64,000 nt of DNA from Mucor racemosus (GCA_027405735.1 JAPEHQ010000009.1:868001-932000), one strand, 5' to 3'. Shown: positions 36,294-48,229, counted from the stretch's first letter. Program-made: numbers and translations. Notes: generated by a model from the letters alone, not told the origin.

Positions 36294-39203
36294 TTACAGA
36301 TTACTGCCTCCTTCGAGATATCTATCTCTTTCAATTTGTGCAGGTGTTTTTTCATTGGCTTCTTCCTCCATCATCCAAGGTATATTACCTCGGTTCTTTT
36401 GCCCTTTTCGCATTGTGCTGAAAAACTTTTTGTTGACACTAGACCTTCCAAGACTACCATCAGGAGATACAAATTCTTGTTGTGTTACAGATGGTTTACT
36501 GGCTCTTTTTTGTGCTCGGCCATTCCACGTTTTAGCATTGACAGAGTATCCACCACTGATTCTTAATGCTGTAGCGGCACTGTTACCTCCACTACTTTTA
36601 CGGCTATGACCTCGACTACTATCAGCGCTACTATTTCGAGGAGATGATACTGCAGATGTGTCTGTCATGGTCGATGTAGAAAATCGACTCATTAAATGTG
36701 ATTTATCATCAAATGATGATTCTTGGATCTTGTTACTACCGTGCATTTTACTGATAGCATTTTGACGAATAGCAACTGGTTCACTGCTGATATTACCAGA
36801 AGTAGCAGCAGATTCATTAACAGGCACCATGGTTCTTACAGTAGAAGAAGAAAAAGATGCTGAAGGCTCTGGACCTTGCTGAGGAACGAATTCTTCTTCT
36901 CCATTATGACGGGCTAATAAAGAAGCACGTTTAGCGACTTGTTGTGTTAAAAGTGATTTGGATAGGAGTGATTGTTGTTGACGAGGAGTGATTTTTGAGG
37001 AAACTGTTGATTGAGTAGATGTTGTAACAATACTATCAGCGTCTGATGCCATGCTGTAATTCGATGCGCTTTCTTTCATATTAGTGATCCAAGTATCCTG
37101 AAGCATTCGACGAATGGTATCTACTTCACCTTTGTGTGTAGTTGAACTCATTGTCGAATTTGACGTGCTATCTTCAGCAAAATTATTCTCGGCTGATTTC
37201 GCAATGGATGATGTTGTTGCTTCAATTTTATTGCTTCCAGTTGGTAAAATATGATGCTCTTTGGGTAATGTAGGTGATTCAGGTTGTGCCATGTCATTTA
37301 ATGCAGCTTTTTCTGATGATTCGTCCTTTTCATCAATTTCATCATCATCTGTCAATGCATATTTTGTAGAAGATTCAGATGTTTTCAAATAGGAAGTAGG
37401 TATACTGGGTCGATTATTACTAGATGTGGAAGCTCGTACACTTTTTTGACGGATTGAATTATATGGTTGATCTACAACAACGGCTTTTTCACCTGCAATC
37501 TCATTAGTTAAAATTGATGGCTCTGAATCTAGCTCCATTTTTTGACTATCATCAGGAACCACCTTGTTGGATAATGAAGTCGATGAAGGATAATCAAATA
37601 AGCCTTTTAATGATCGATTCATACCATTAGTTGCGGTAGTTATTGACCTTAATGTGTTTCTTCCTAAAGTCCCTCTTCTAAATGAACCATGACGAGATAC
37701 ACTACCATTGCTGTTATTTGCTGCTTCATCCTTTACATTAGAGAATAAAGAAGTACTCGATCCACTTGCTTTTGAAAGTGTACCAGCAAAAATAGAAGTA
37801 GAAAGAGAGGCCCTATATTGATTAGGGATGTTACTTGAAGTACTATCTAAGCCTGATGTAATATTCAGGGGTAATGGATTTTCATTGGCATTTTCAGTGG
37901 CGACAGCAGCAGCAGCAGCAGGTTTTGTGGCAGCTTTAGGAGTATCCCACCAACCGGCAATATCTACTACGCTCTTTTTTGCTGATGGTGCTATTGAAGA
38001 TGATGGCGTAGCACCTGAAATAGCGATTGCAGATGATGGTAAAGGAAGAGCGTCATCATCAAAAAGAATACTTTCGCGTACAAGACGTCTCATTGAACCG
38101 GATGTGATGGTCGTATGTTCACCATTACTTTTAGGTGCACGAATACTAGCATATCGAATAGAACCATGCTTTGATCTTTTATCATTGCTATTTTCATCAT
38201 TTTCATCGACTAGATTTATAGGATCAGTTACTATCATGGAACGTGTCTTTGTTTTTTTGGAGGCAGAACGAATAACACGTTTTGCAGCTCGAACAGGTTC
38301 CTGAAGATTTGGATTAGGAGTAATTGGAGACCCATCATTTTCAGATTTTATAGATGATGTAGAAGTAGCTGATTGAGTAATAACGTTAATTCCTGGTTTC
38401 TGTTGAGTTTGAGGTGGTTGGATAGTATCCAATGTTGTTGAGTTCATATCAATTATTACTTTTGAAGAATCTTCTTTAATAGGTATTATAGCAGTACTAT
38501 CTTCCCCTGGTTTTCTATTTTGATGGTCCTCTGTAAATAACTGCTGGATAGAGTTTCTATTTGATTTTTGTTTCACTCGTAATGATTGCCTCAGTGTAGA
38601 TTTAATTGTAGCGGCTTTTTGTTGTACATTAGAATATAATGAAGGCATATCAAGATCAATTGACATGAAATTATTATCTTGTTTGTTTTTGCTAGTCAAA
38701 TACATATCATAAAGATCTTGCGCATCATCACCATCTAATTCCATTTTATCAGAAAAAAATGATGTTGAAGGGGGTGGTAGTGGTAATGAAATTTTGATCT
38801 CCTGTGGAGGTTCAGGAGGTGAATACTCTGATTCGTCGATAATGGATGCGGCCCTATCCGTTTTCTCGTTTAATTGAGGAGTAATTGTTGTTGTTGTCTT
38901 CTTGGCGGTTGCAATGGATGGTTGTACTGGTGGTGATAGTGGCAACGAAGGTGAAAAAGATGATGAACATGTCTCTGATTTTGGGTTAAATAATTTGGGC
39001 TGTTGTGTTACTAGTGTTTGGAATGATGTTGTTGACATTGATTTCTTTTCATCTTCTTTTTTATGTATTGTATCAACTGAAAGTGATCTTGATTTACGTT
39101 TTTTAATACAAAAAAATGTAATTGTAATTAGAGAAATCACCAAAATAACAATAATCACAATAGCCCAAATTGGCAACATTTGTTGAGATTGTGGTTGATC
39201 CAT
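36294..39203 (-). CDS. Single-pass membrane protein with long Ser/Thr-rich tail
   Basis: One 969-residue open frame without introns. A short N-terminus (MDQPQSQQMLP) is followed by one membrane segment (about 12-33, IWAIVIIVILVISLITITFF) and a basic stop-transfer KKRKSR, predicting a short outside and a ~930-residue cytoplasmic tail. The tail is low-complexity, rich in Ser, Thr and acidic patches, with repeated RxS phosphorylation-like sites. The C-terminal end PWMMEEEANEKTPAQIERDR looks conserved in character; similar tails follow kelch-type ectodomains in some fungal proteins (inference), an ectodomain absent here. The ATG at 39203 is preceded by T/A runs. No known domain; function unknown. 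The codon pattern and lack of stops over 2.9 kb support a real gene. Confidence 0.8.
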   Translation of the reverse strand: MDQPQSQQMLPIWAIVIIVILVISLITITFFCIKKRKSRSLSVDTIHKKEDEKKSMSTTSFQTLVTQQPKLFNPKSETCSSSFSPSLPLSPPVQPSIATAKKTTTTITPQLNEKTDRAASIIDESEYSPPEPPQEIKISLPLPPPSTSFFSDKMELDGDDAQDLYDMYLTSKNKQDNNFMSIDLDMPSLYSNVQQKAATIKSTLRQSLRVKQKSNRNSIQQLFTEDHQNRKPGEDSTAIIPIKEDSSKVIIDMNSTTLDTIQPPQTQQKPGINVITQSATSTSSIKSENDGSPITPNPNLQEPVRAAKRVIRSASKKTKTRSMIVTDPINLVDENDENSNDKRSKHGSIRYASIRAPKSNGEHTTITSGSMRRLVRESILFDDDALPLPSSAIAISGATPSSSIAPSAKKSVVDIAGWWDTPKAATKPAAAAAVATENANENPLPLNITSGLDSTSSNIPNQYRASLSTSIFAGTLSKASGSSTSLFSNVKDEAANNSNGSVSRHGSFRRGTLGRNTLRSITTATNGMNRSLKGLFDYPSSTSLSNKVVPDDSQKMELDSEPSILTNEIAGEKAVVVDQPYNSIRQKSVRASTSSNNRPSIPTSYLKTSESSTKYALTDDDEIDEKDESSEKAALNDMAQPESPTLPKEHHILPTGSNKIEATTSSIAKSAENNFAEDSTSNSTMSSTTHKGEVDTIRRMLQDTWITNMKESASNYSMASDADSIVTTSTQSTVSSKITPRQQQSLLSKSLLTQQVAKRASLLARHNGEEEFVPQQGPEPSASFSSSTVRTMVPVNESAATSGNISSEPVAIRQNAISKMHGSNKIQESSFDDKSHLMSRFSTSTMTDTSAVSSPRNSSADSSRGHSRKSSGGNSAATALRISGGYSVNAKTWNGRAQKRASKPSVTQQEFVSPDGSLGRSSVNKKFFSTMRKGQKNRGNIPWMMEEEANEKTPAQIERDRYLEGGSNL

Positions 39204-39573
39204 CTTTTTTTTTTTAAAAAAAAAAAAGTGTTAACAATACGTATGAAACTATGTAAATGATCGTTTCAACTTACTGAAGTACTGATTTATTTCAAAATTA
39301 TTATGATAAAAAGAAAAAAAAAGAACGAGAAAATACAAAATGATTTTCAATCAAGCAAGACATGGATGAATACTAAACGGAGATGATGATTTTAAAGGGG
39401 ATTATCATCATTAATGAAAGGAGACATTTATATAGTAACTTTATATGCTAATATTTTATTTATACAGTTAGCAAGTAAAAGGGGGGGATATACAGGGTTA
39501 TTTTCGTATGCATTGTATATATAAAATTGGATGAAAATCAAAAAGAGGAGTTACTCTCTGTCACGAGATGATG
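39204..39573. other. Spacer, no gene
   Basis: Holds the promoter of the membrane protein gene and the 3' flank of the SMI1-like gene. An A/T palindromic run abuts the upstream ATG (39204-39228) and a short G-run lies near 39481-39487. Confidence 0.4.
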
Positions 39574-40412
39574 CTATAGTAATGTTGTAGTCGCACCGCG
39601 TCTTCTATATACAAATGTAGGTTCTTCTTCTTGATAAAATTCTTCTTCATCTTCTTGTTCCTCTTCTAATTCATAATAATCATTACCCAACGATGATGGG
39701 TGTGAATAACCTTGCGTATTCATTAAACTTTGCTCTGATCTATATCCGCCAAATTCGATCCAATCCACTAGCCAATCTTTAAATGTCATTCGAGGAGTGC
39801 ACGGATAGAAATCACCTTGCCATGTGACAATCCAGACTTCTCCTCGGCAATTTCCTTCACATATCAGAATCCAAAAATGATCAAGAGAATTCATTGATGT
39901 GCCCAATGTTATGTATCCTCCAATGTTTCTGTGTCTTGCTTGTGCGATTTCTAAATATAATGCAGCTTCTCTATCGTAATCAGTATTGATTTGATCAATT
40001 TGAGCTTCTAATCGGTTGGCTGTTCTGATTTCTTCGTCAATAATTTGTTCTTCATCATATGGAAATGGTTTATCAAGTACATTTAATAAATCAGAAAATC
40101 CAAGAGGATATCCAAATGGTGTCATTCCAAGCTGTAAAATCCCTTCTCGGCATGGACCTCCCATTCCAACTCCGTTGCCAACCTCTAATAAATATAAGCG
40201 ATAGTCTGCAGGAAATCTAACGAATTACGCACCTTCTTTAATCAGTTATTCAAGGTCTAAGTACAATAAGTTTACCTCAACATGTGTGTTTGCTCAAAAT
40301 CAACTAAATCTGTTGGTTCCATGCATGGCTCCAAATCAATAGATCTACTCAACAATTGCCATCTTAAAAATCTCATCTCTTCAACTATTGTTTCATTAAT
40401 TAAACCTGGCAT
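39574..40412 (-). CDS. SMI1/KNR4 (SUKH) domain protein, two exons
   Basis: Exons 40276-40412 and 39574-40216 give 259 residues. The SUKH-type core is visible: FPADYRLYLLEVGNGVGMGG (about 46-65), IGGYITLG, DHFWILICEG, GEVWIVTWQGDF and SFxxWL-like MTFKDWLVDWIE (about 180-191). The C-terminus is acidic (ELEEEQEDEEEFYQEEE). In yeast, Smi1/Knr4 scaffolds cell-wall integrity and calcineurin signalling; bacterial SUKH proteins are often immunity proteins, so the exact role here is open. The start at 40412 lies just inside a poly-T tract. It reads in the same direction as the Nop4-like gene, 224 bp downstream of its stop. Confidence 0.8.
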
Positions 40413-40636
40413 TTGATACAAAATGAGAAGAAAAAAAAAAAAAAAAAAGAAAAATATACTATTGACAACTTGATTTCTTGTAAAAACAGCGCTAGTTTTA
40501 TACCGCAGTGAAGTTTTAGTACTACATAAAAAGATAAATAAATATATCAATGATGCCTCAATGTTTCATTATGAATCTATAATTTTATTCTTTTTTTTTT
40601 GGGGATAATGAATCATATATATTACAATTGTTTAAT

Positions 40637-43081
40637 TTAGTTACGACCACCACGTCCACCGCGAGAACCACCGCGGGAACCACCGCGGGAACCACCGCGA
40701 GAACCACCGCGAGAACCTCCACGATCTCCACCGAAACCGCCACGTCCACCACGACCACCTCCATTGAAACCGCCACGACTACCACCACGATCACCGCCGA
40801 ATCCACCACGGCTGCTACCGCCACGACTACCGCCACGGCTACCACGGTCTGATGAAGAGCGATCATTGCTAAATCCACCACGACCACCACGACCACCACG
40901 AGATCCACCGCGACCACCTTCACGATCGTCAAATCTAGGTCTCTTTGATTGTTCATTATTATCATCACCATCAAAAGTTCTCTTTTGTCCACGATCATCT
41001 GGTCTTCCGCCATTTTCTGATCTTTGATTTCTTCTATCAATGACATCCTTATTTTCCAAAGAGAATTCAACAGTTAATCGTTTACCATCGAAAATGTCAG
41101 GATTATTGTTGAGATATCTTAATGAAGCTAAAGCATGAGAATGTGTATTGAACTCCAAGAAACCATAACCCTTTGAACGTAATTCATTTGTTGCGGTATC
41201 TATTCTATCTTTACTTCTAATAATCTTTGCCTGTTTAACACGAGGCAATAAATGCCAACCATCTTCCTTTTCATCTTTGGTAAGATCATCACGTTGTCCG
41301 CCCTTGACTTGATTCTTGAATTTATTGATACTACTAATACCGAGAGCTCTTAAATCAGTATCAGTGACCTTGATGGGCAAATTACGAATGGAAAGACGAG
41401 TTTTGGATATATACAAAGAGGGATTGCTGCTAATGAGCTTCTTTCTACTAGAGAATGACATTTGGCGTTTAGATAATTCAGAAGGTGTCATGGTTGCTGC
41501 TGCAGGTGTTTCGGGAAAGACAACACCTTCACGCATCAAATAAAGATTGCGCTTATCTTCTTTACGTTTTTGTGATAAATTGTCGTCCTTGATTTGCTTG
41601 GCTTGATTGCGATCAACAGCAAGTGTCACGTCCAAAACACGGCCGTGAAGAGTAAATTTAGCACCATCACCTGAGCCAGATTCAGGGGTAATAATACTTT
41701 TATACATTAAACCCTTCTTTTTCTTTTCACGCTTTGATAAAAGTTGATTCATAGCTTCTTTATCATTGGTTTCATCCTTTTGTGAAAGTGCACGAAGTGC
41801 ATCAGCAGCTTCTAAAATAGTATCGATATCCTCCTTCTTGCGCATACAAACAAAACCAGTACCACGAGATAATTTAGTAACTGGATCTCTAGTAATTTTG
41901 GCATAAACAACAGGACCCCATTGTTTAAAGCTATATAAATGTGCTTCAAGTTAATGTCTAATTGCAATTGATGATTAGATATACTTACAGTTGCTTCAAA
42001 TCTTCCTCAGTACTCTCAAATAACAAATTACGGATGAATAAGGTGGTGCCTTCGGCTGAGGTAGGTCCAGTCTTCTTGGCAGCTTTCTTGGCTTCAACAT
42101 CTTCTTCAACTTCGACATCACTGTTAGCCTCTTCATCATCATTTTCGCTATCGCTTTCATCGTCATTATCGTCAGATTCTTCATCGCTATCCTTTGATTC
42201 TTCGTCTTCATTATCATCGTCAGATGAACTGCTGCTTTCCTCTTCATCATTGCTGGCTTCCTTCATCTCGGTATCTTCGTCCTTTGAAGTAGCAGCCTTT
42301 TCCTTTTCCTCGACTTCACGATATTGAGTTTTGGGGATAGACCAATCTACAGCAATTGTTCTGCCATGATGTTCAGTAGCATTGATTGCTTCCATTGCCT
42401 AGCAACACAAGTAAATAAATCAGTTAGAATGATCATCTTTTAACACAAATCACAATTACTTACAGCTTTACCCTCATCAACTTTTTCAAATTGAACAAAA
42501 GCGAAACCACGGAGAGGACCACCTTCGTATTTACGAGGTAACTTAATATCATGGACTTTACCATGCTTTTCAAACAAAGTTCTTAAATCGGCCTCTCTAT
42601 ACTTCCAAGGCAAATTACGAACGATCAAACGAGCATTCACATCAAAGTTTAAAGGCTCTGAAGGCTTCTTAGGCTCAGCATCAGCAGCAGGGGCAGCAAC
42701 AATGGCTTCCTTTCTAGTATCCTCACGAACAGTTTCTGATTTTCTTTTAGCGAGTTCAATCTTGAGTTTTCTTCCTTGAAATTTGACATTCTTCAATTTA
42801 GAAATAGCAGATTGAGCATCTTCTTCTAAAGCATAATGAACATAACCAAAACCCTTGTTCTTGGGAGGTTGTCCTTCTATGGGAGCAATGGATCTATCGG
42901 TAACGACAAAACACTTACGGATAGGTCCAATTTCACCAAAGAAATCTTCAAGATCTTTACTTGTTGCTTCAAATGGAAGTCCTCTGACAAACAATGTTAA
43001 CTTTGCAAGAGGATCCTCGGAGGATTCCTTGTTGGTCACCTTTTTGGCATATGTTTTCTTTTCAACAATTTCTTCAGACAT
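40637..43081 (-). CDS. NOP4: Nop4/RBM28-type nucleolar RNA-binding protein with RGG tail
   Basis: Multi-RRM protein for 60S ribosomal subunit assembly in the nucleolus. Exons 42464-43081, 41989-42398 and 40637-41930 give 773 residues. RRM1 (about 27-115, LTLFVRGLPF and GFGYVHY), RRM2 (about 148-230, RLIVRNLPW and GFAFVQF), a long acidic Ser/Asp/Glu stretch (about 245-305), RRM3 (TTLFIRNLLF and GTGFVCM), RRM4 (RLSIRNLPIKV and GYGFLEF), then an Arg/Gly tail of many RGG repeats from about residue 660. Order and spacing match yeast Nop4 and human RBM28; a long RGG tail is unusual for Nop4 and resembles fibrillarin or nucleolin tails. The tail is encoded by a GC-richer repetitive stretch (40640-40920). 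Confidence 0.85.
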
Positions 43082-44462
43082 GATAGTTTTGTATTGTAAG
43101 AAATGATGATTTGAAGTTTTACAATTTTTTTTTCTAATTGACATTTTCAAAATGAAGGTAGTGGCTTGATCTCATGCAAAACAGTCACCGAAATGGAGGG
43201 TATTGCATAATAACAATGTGTAATGTATCTATAAAATAAGCATAATCAATGCAACAATGAACTGAAAATGCAATTGATTAGAGGTAGAAGATGGTGTCCT
43301 TTATAAACTTCCCATTTATTTATTTTTGGTGCAATTGAGCTCGCTTTTCTTTCATTTAAAAATCTTTGAAATTCAATTTAACATGTGTAATACATGTATA
43401 CCGACTCATGTATTTGTCGATGTGGAGCAAAAATGGGCAAATAAAAAATATAAATATATAAAATGGCACCTATAAAAATATTATAAACTTATAAACATGC
43501 TATATTCTGAAAAATGAAGTGGTGAAAATCCCTTAAAAGATGATAAACCAGGTTTTGTCAGACTAAATAATTTGAGTGACGACCTATGAACATCACATAT
43601 TTATGTTTGAAAAAGGCTGTATGTAGCCAATGCATATACAGTGCTTCATTCAACAGGTTGGCACGTTACCAAAGTCTAATCTCAGTACAGAAACTTGAAT
43701 TCTAGGCTATGTACATCTATTTTAAGATATTCAAATGTTGTCATTGAAGTTTGTTTCTTTGAATAACATGCCAAGAATTATTCGTAGGAGCAGCATGATT
43801 GTTAAACGTTTAATTGGGTATACAGGCCAAACAGGCAAAAATATTAAGCATTGAAACCTTTAGGCATTTTCTAGATCTAGAATATTACGATGCAATTTTA
43901 ATTTTTCCAATTTAGGGTATTAGGATCCCTCAAACGAGCAATTGGAAATTGATTATTGGTAACCCTCACCATTGTGTACCATTACTGGTATTTTTGAGTA
44001 CAAACAACGTAATTGAAAATTTTACTGATTGTAACAAACTTGTTTGATCCGAAAAATCTTAAAATTATGGTTCGATATTGAAAATTGGGAAATAGTGAAA
44101 AAAAAAACTCTGATGCTGATGCTGATTGTTGATAGACATATCCAAAGACATTTTACTTGCTATGCAGAGACACTGGATTCCGAGATGCTTCATTTAGCTA
44201 TCTTCAATTCTTTATAAATAAAATCACCTTGTTTATGTATAATCTGCAATTATTTGAGGCGCAATCCACCAATGGTAAAAGGAGTGATTAGTAAGAAATT
44301 ACAAAATTTGCTCCATCAACTGATGTTAACATATAGCATAAATGATTTCCCTTTCGTTTTTCTTTTATACTACACTTAGATTATTAAGCGCTAAATCGCT
44401 CGTATATAAGAACTCGATTGAAATCATGATTTGCTCTAAAAATCAAACAATTGTAACAAAAA
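43082..44462. other. Divergent promoter region, 1.4 kb, no gene
   Basis: Lies between the divergent starts of the Nop4-like gene (minus) and old yellow enzyme gene (plus). AT-rich; no RNA gene or open frame worth reporting. Confidence 0.45.
44402..44410 (+). promoter_or_regulatory. TATA box of the old yellow enzyme gene
   Basis: GTATATAAG lies about 53 bp before the ATG at 44463, typical fungal spacing. Only the motif and spacing support it. Confidence 0.55.
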
Positions 44463-45655
44463 ATGACAATCACTTCCTCTTCAGCTACTACTTCCACTAA
44501 GGCTATTTTCTCTCCCCTCAAAGTTGGTGATAACAACCTTAACCACCGTGTTGTCCTTGCACCCCTTACTAGGTATGTTAATTGCCCAAAAAACTGCCAA
44601 ACCTATTCTCATTACTTACAAAATCATTTCCATTTAGATTTAGAGCTAGCCTTGAGCATGTACCAACTGATCTCCAAGTAGAATATTATAAGCAAAGAGC
44701 TACTGAGGGCGGACTTATGATTACCGAAGGGACATTTATTACTCGACTTGCTGGTGGCTACATTCAAGCTCCTGGTATTTACAATCAAGAACAAATCAAT
44801 GCTTGGAAAAAGATTACTTCTGCTGTTCATGAAAAGAAAGCTTTTATTTACTTGCAGTTATGGCATTTGGGTCGTGCTGGAGCCGCAAACTTGAATCCCA
44901 ACAATGAGCAACCTGTTGGTCCTTCCAATATAACTATTTCAGGTAGTAATTTCTATGGTGGAGTCTTTGAGGAACCCCATGTTCTTGAAATAGAGGAAAT
45001 CCAAGAAATTGTTCAACAGTATCGTCAAGCTGCTCTAAATGCTATAGAGGCTGGATTTGATGGTGTTGAAGTTCATAGCGCTAATGGTTATCTCTTGGAT
45101 CAGTTTATAAATTCTGGCAGCAACAAACGTACTGATATTTATGGTGGATCAATTGAAAACCGTACAAGATTTGCTTTGCAAGTGGTCGATGCTATTTCTG
45201 ATGCTATTGGTGCTCAACGTACTGCTATTCGTTTTTCGCCTGGTAGTGAGTATCAAGACATGTACGATGACACAATAACGGAAACTTGGAGCTATTTAAC
45301 GAGCCAACTCCAAAAGAATCACCCAAATTTGAGTTATTTACATTTCATTGAGAGTCGTTCTGGTTATCGTCAAGACCACTATGTCAATACAGAAGATTCA
45401 CTTGAACCCTATCGTCAGATCTGGAAGGGCCCCTTCATCTCTGCAAGTGGTTTCTCTACAAATCTGGAACATGCATTCGACATCTCTGAAAAAACCGGTA
45501 ATTTGATCTCATTTGGTCGTGCATTCATTGCCAACCCAGATCTTGTTGAAAGACTTCGTAACGGCTGGGATCTCAACAAATATGACAGAAGTACTTTTTA
45601 TTCGCATGATGCACATGGCTACTTGGATTACCCTTACTATAGTGAACACAAATAA
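44463..45655 (+). CDS. Old yellow enzyme-type NADPH dehydrogenase (FMN)
   Basis: FMN enzyme that uses NADPH to reduce activated alkenes. Exons 44463-44572 and 44638-45655 give 375 residues, normal for the family. Starts with IFSPLKVGDNNLNHRVVLAPLTR (FMN-binding strand 1), then TEGTFI, QLWHLGR, and the active-site motif EVHSANGYLLDQF: His183, Asn186 and Tyr188 align with His191, Asn194 and Tyr196 of yeast OYE1. Later: SNKRTDIYGGSIENRTRF and the FMN-phosphate part SFGRAFIANPDLVERL. No signal peptide; cytosolic. The single 65-nt intron splits the codon for Arg37. Physiological substrate unknown; roles in stress and oxylipin metabolism are reported for the family. Confidence 0.95.
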
Positions 45656-47652
45656 TAGAAAATATTTTTCGATATCGTCAATTTTAGAATAATTATAAAT
45701 AAACCATTAATATAAATCCACGCATTTTACTATTCCCATATTATCATTTTGTTATTCATAATATACTTGTACATTAAATCACTTCGAATTTGTTTCTTTA
45801 ACATTCTGGGGCCACCAACTCCTTCTTAATTAATATCTGTAAGCATAAGCGTTCCGCTAAGGAAATCAGTACTAATCAAGTATTAATACAAGTGCATTGA
45901 TCTAGCATCATCCAAACACTGATCTAAAATTGGCAAAGAATTGGCTGTGAAACGTAAAACCCATTATTAAAATCCTAATTTATTGTATTCAAAAGATAGA
46001 TCAGTTGAAAGGCAATCCGTATTTTTTATCTTATTGAAAAATAATGAGTTTTTGCCGAGATAATGAAAACAATGGTTCATTGTACAGCTTATAGCCAATA
46101 ATACCTGAGCTCAAAAAGCAATATATTGTTATGAAACTGATTGAAAAATTATTCAAAAAACAAGTTTGCTTGATAACTTATAAACCGCAAAGTTAGTTAT
46201 ACTAGCATATTAATTGTTTGTTATAAAATTTTAAATTATCCATTCACATAAATAAAATTCAGCTTAAAACAGGATTTACGATTACAAGGTTTAGGGGTCT
46301 AAACTTTTTAGAAAAAAACCACCCCTGAAACTTTAATATGTAATAAAACATTGAAAAACAAGAATATTTTATTAAGCAGCTTTTAAATGCAAGCTTATTA
46401 AAATCTCGAGATATTTGGCATCTTTGGTTGAGTTTTTAAGCGGGGGGAAAGCAAGTGTTTTACTTTTGAATCCTTTATACTCGCTGAAAAATAAAATTGA
46501 ATAGAAATAACTTTTTTGTCAATATTCTGTAGCATCTCAAGTATAGCCTTACATTTTTTATTTCTTGACTATCTATTGAAATGGGGGCACGCTCCGATTT
46601 TGAATATCACCATATAAAATTGTATAATCAGATATGCACATGTGACTGAGCTTCAATTCAAAAAAGTGTTCAAATGGAAAAAAAATCCAAAAAAATCTAA
46701 AAAAAACCTTGTATGTTTAATTGCTCACAAAAATGCATAGTAAGTTGAACTAGCGTACTAAATATCTTGGGTTCAGTTTTTAATTCTGAATCGATCTGTG
46801 TAGGTTTTGAAAATGTTTTTCTCATAAAATCTCTAGTAAATTCGGTATTAAATTTTAACGGTTTTTGATCAAAAAGTACTCTTCATTCAAATGCAACCCT
46901 AAAATATTTTGTCATTACATTATGCGCAACAAAATTATCTACAGAATGAGTATTTATACGTAGCTGTAGCCCTATTTTTCGTGGGGATATACATTTTTTT
47001 GAATTTTTTTTTGTAAAACCGAAAATTTATCCTTGTATATCCTCGTCCAAAATGAATCCTTTTTTGTAGTATCACCAAAAATTAATCATTCAATCTCACT
47101 TTTCTCGATGAAAAATCAATATTTTTTCACGAGATAAAATTCGTTGGATAGACGCTAATGAGTACTATCCTATGGTTTTAGTTTTGCATACCTGTCATCC
47201 CTTCATGGATCTCTATAACAGAAAAAGTGCTCTCACAAAATTTATAAAAAAATAAAAAAAGTCTTCACAACGATCCAAAACCTAGTTATCCTTGTAGAGA
47301 ATGAAAAATAAAGTAGACTTTACTTAATAATCATCATTGCAATACCTTAGTATTTTCTCCACTTATTTTCATTTCAAATGCGCTTTCTCAATTTTAAGCT
47401 GGCCATTTCTGCATCATTCAAATTTATAAAGCAATCACTATAGTAACCATCCTTGCTCCATTTAATAAATTTTGTAGTTTAAACAACCTTGAATGGATCC
47501 CTACTGGTTTTAAACAAAAAATTCTGCTAAAATTCGTCACCAGTACAGATATTCACGTTATTTCGCTTGGTTTGTGCTCTAAAAATGTGGAAACTAGGTT
47601 TATATAGCCTATGCGACATTTCATGTATATTTTTCTGTGTTTAGCCTGTATG
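45656..47652. repeat. Gene-free stretch with decayed copies of element D
   Basis: About 46030-46250 matches the centre of element D (32985-33240) with many differences: CGAGATAAT, TACAGCTTA, ACTAGCATA blocks. GGGGGCACGCTCCGATTTTG at 46582 matches the outer end of that family. A second degenerate match, TAAGTTGAACTAGC, follows at about 46740, and about 46750-47060 tracks the rest of the centre. No gene is seen from the OYE stop to the tRNA. Confidence 0.5.
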
Positions 47653-47662
47653 CTATAAAGTA

Positions 47663-47730
47663 GCATTGGTGTCGAGCCGGGTTTTACCAGCCAAATTTAC
47701 TAGTATAAGCTGGGCTCGACAGCATCCCTA
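47663..47730 (-). mobile_element. 68-bp element C, copy 2, perfect 10-bp target duplication
   Basis: Read on the minus strand it begins TAGGGATGCTGTCGAGCCC and ends CCGGCTCGACACCAATGC, exactly the length of the copy at 16741-16808. The inner inverted ends TGTCGAGCC/GGCTCGACA are perfect. CTATAAAGTA flanks both sides (47653-47662 and 47731-47740), an exact 10-bp direct repeat. This settles the element borders. No coding capacity. Confidence 0.88.
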
Positions 47731-47950
47731 CTATAAAGTACTCAGTTCTCAATGGAGGCTGGTGTCGTAATAATAATAAATGTAATTAGATAATTCAGTT
47801 AGCTGAAAGACATCGTTTATTAAGTTTGACATTTGAATTTATGTAACAAAAGATCTAAATTGCTGCGACACTAGTCTGTCGAAGCAAAAGTTTATTTGCA
47901 AATACAAATGTTTACATACACTACTTTTTGCAAAGTTAACAAAAAGATAT

Positions 47951-48032
47951 CGTCGCCTGCAGGATTTGAACCTGCGCACGCAGAGCGTATATGATTTCTA
48001 GTCATACTCCTTAACCACTCGGACAAAGCGAC
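47951..48032 (-). tRNA. tRNA-Ser (anticodon AGA), long variable arm, intronless
   Basis: On the minus strand the 82-nt sequence starts GTCGCTTTGTCCGAGTGG and ends AGGCGACG. The acceptor stem GTCGCTT/AGGCGAC pairs with one G:U. The anticodon stem is TATGA/TCATA with loop CTAGAAA, anticodon AGA (Ser UCU/UCC). A variable arm of class II length (ACGCTCTGCGT region) follows, then T arm GCAGGTTCAAATCCTGC. Discriminator G73 is typical for eukaryotic tRNA-Ser. A TTTTT terminator follows within ten bases. Confidence 0.95.
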
Positions 48033-48229
48033 TTTTTGTTTTTTCTTAAAATTAATAACATATATATATAACAATTAAAGCAAAAGTTTCAAAATCACGT
48101 GTTTTGTGAACTGTCTTTCGCAATGTTAGTCTTTGTTCGACTCGGGATGACAATATGCCGTATGAATGAGGAAATTTTTTCAATCTGTAGTTTACTTTTA
48201 AACATATACCTCCATAAAAAGCAGAAACA

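Noticed and set aside
40628..41027. Open frames antisense to the RGG tail, rich in Thr/Pro/Arg
   Set aside because: They mirror the GGN-repeat codons of the Nop4-like gene; no independent support.
47892..48074. 60-residue minus-strand open frame
   Set aside because: It covers the tRNA-Ser gene; frames of this kind are typical tRNA shadows.
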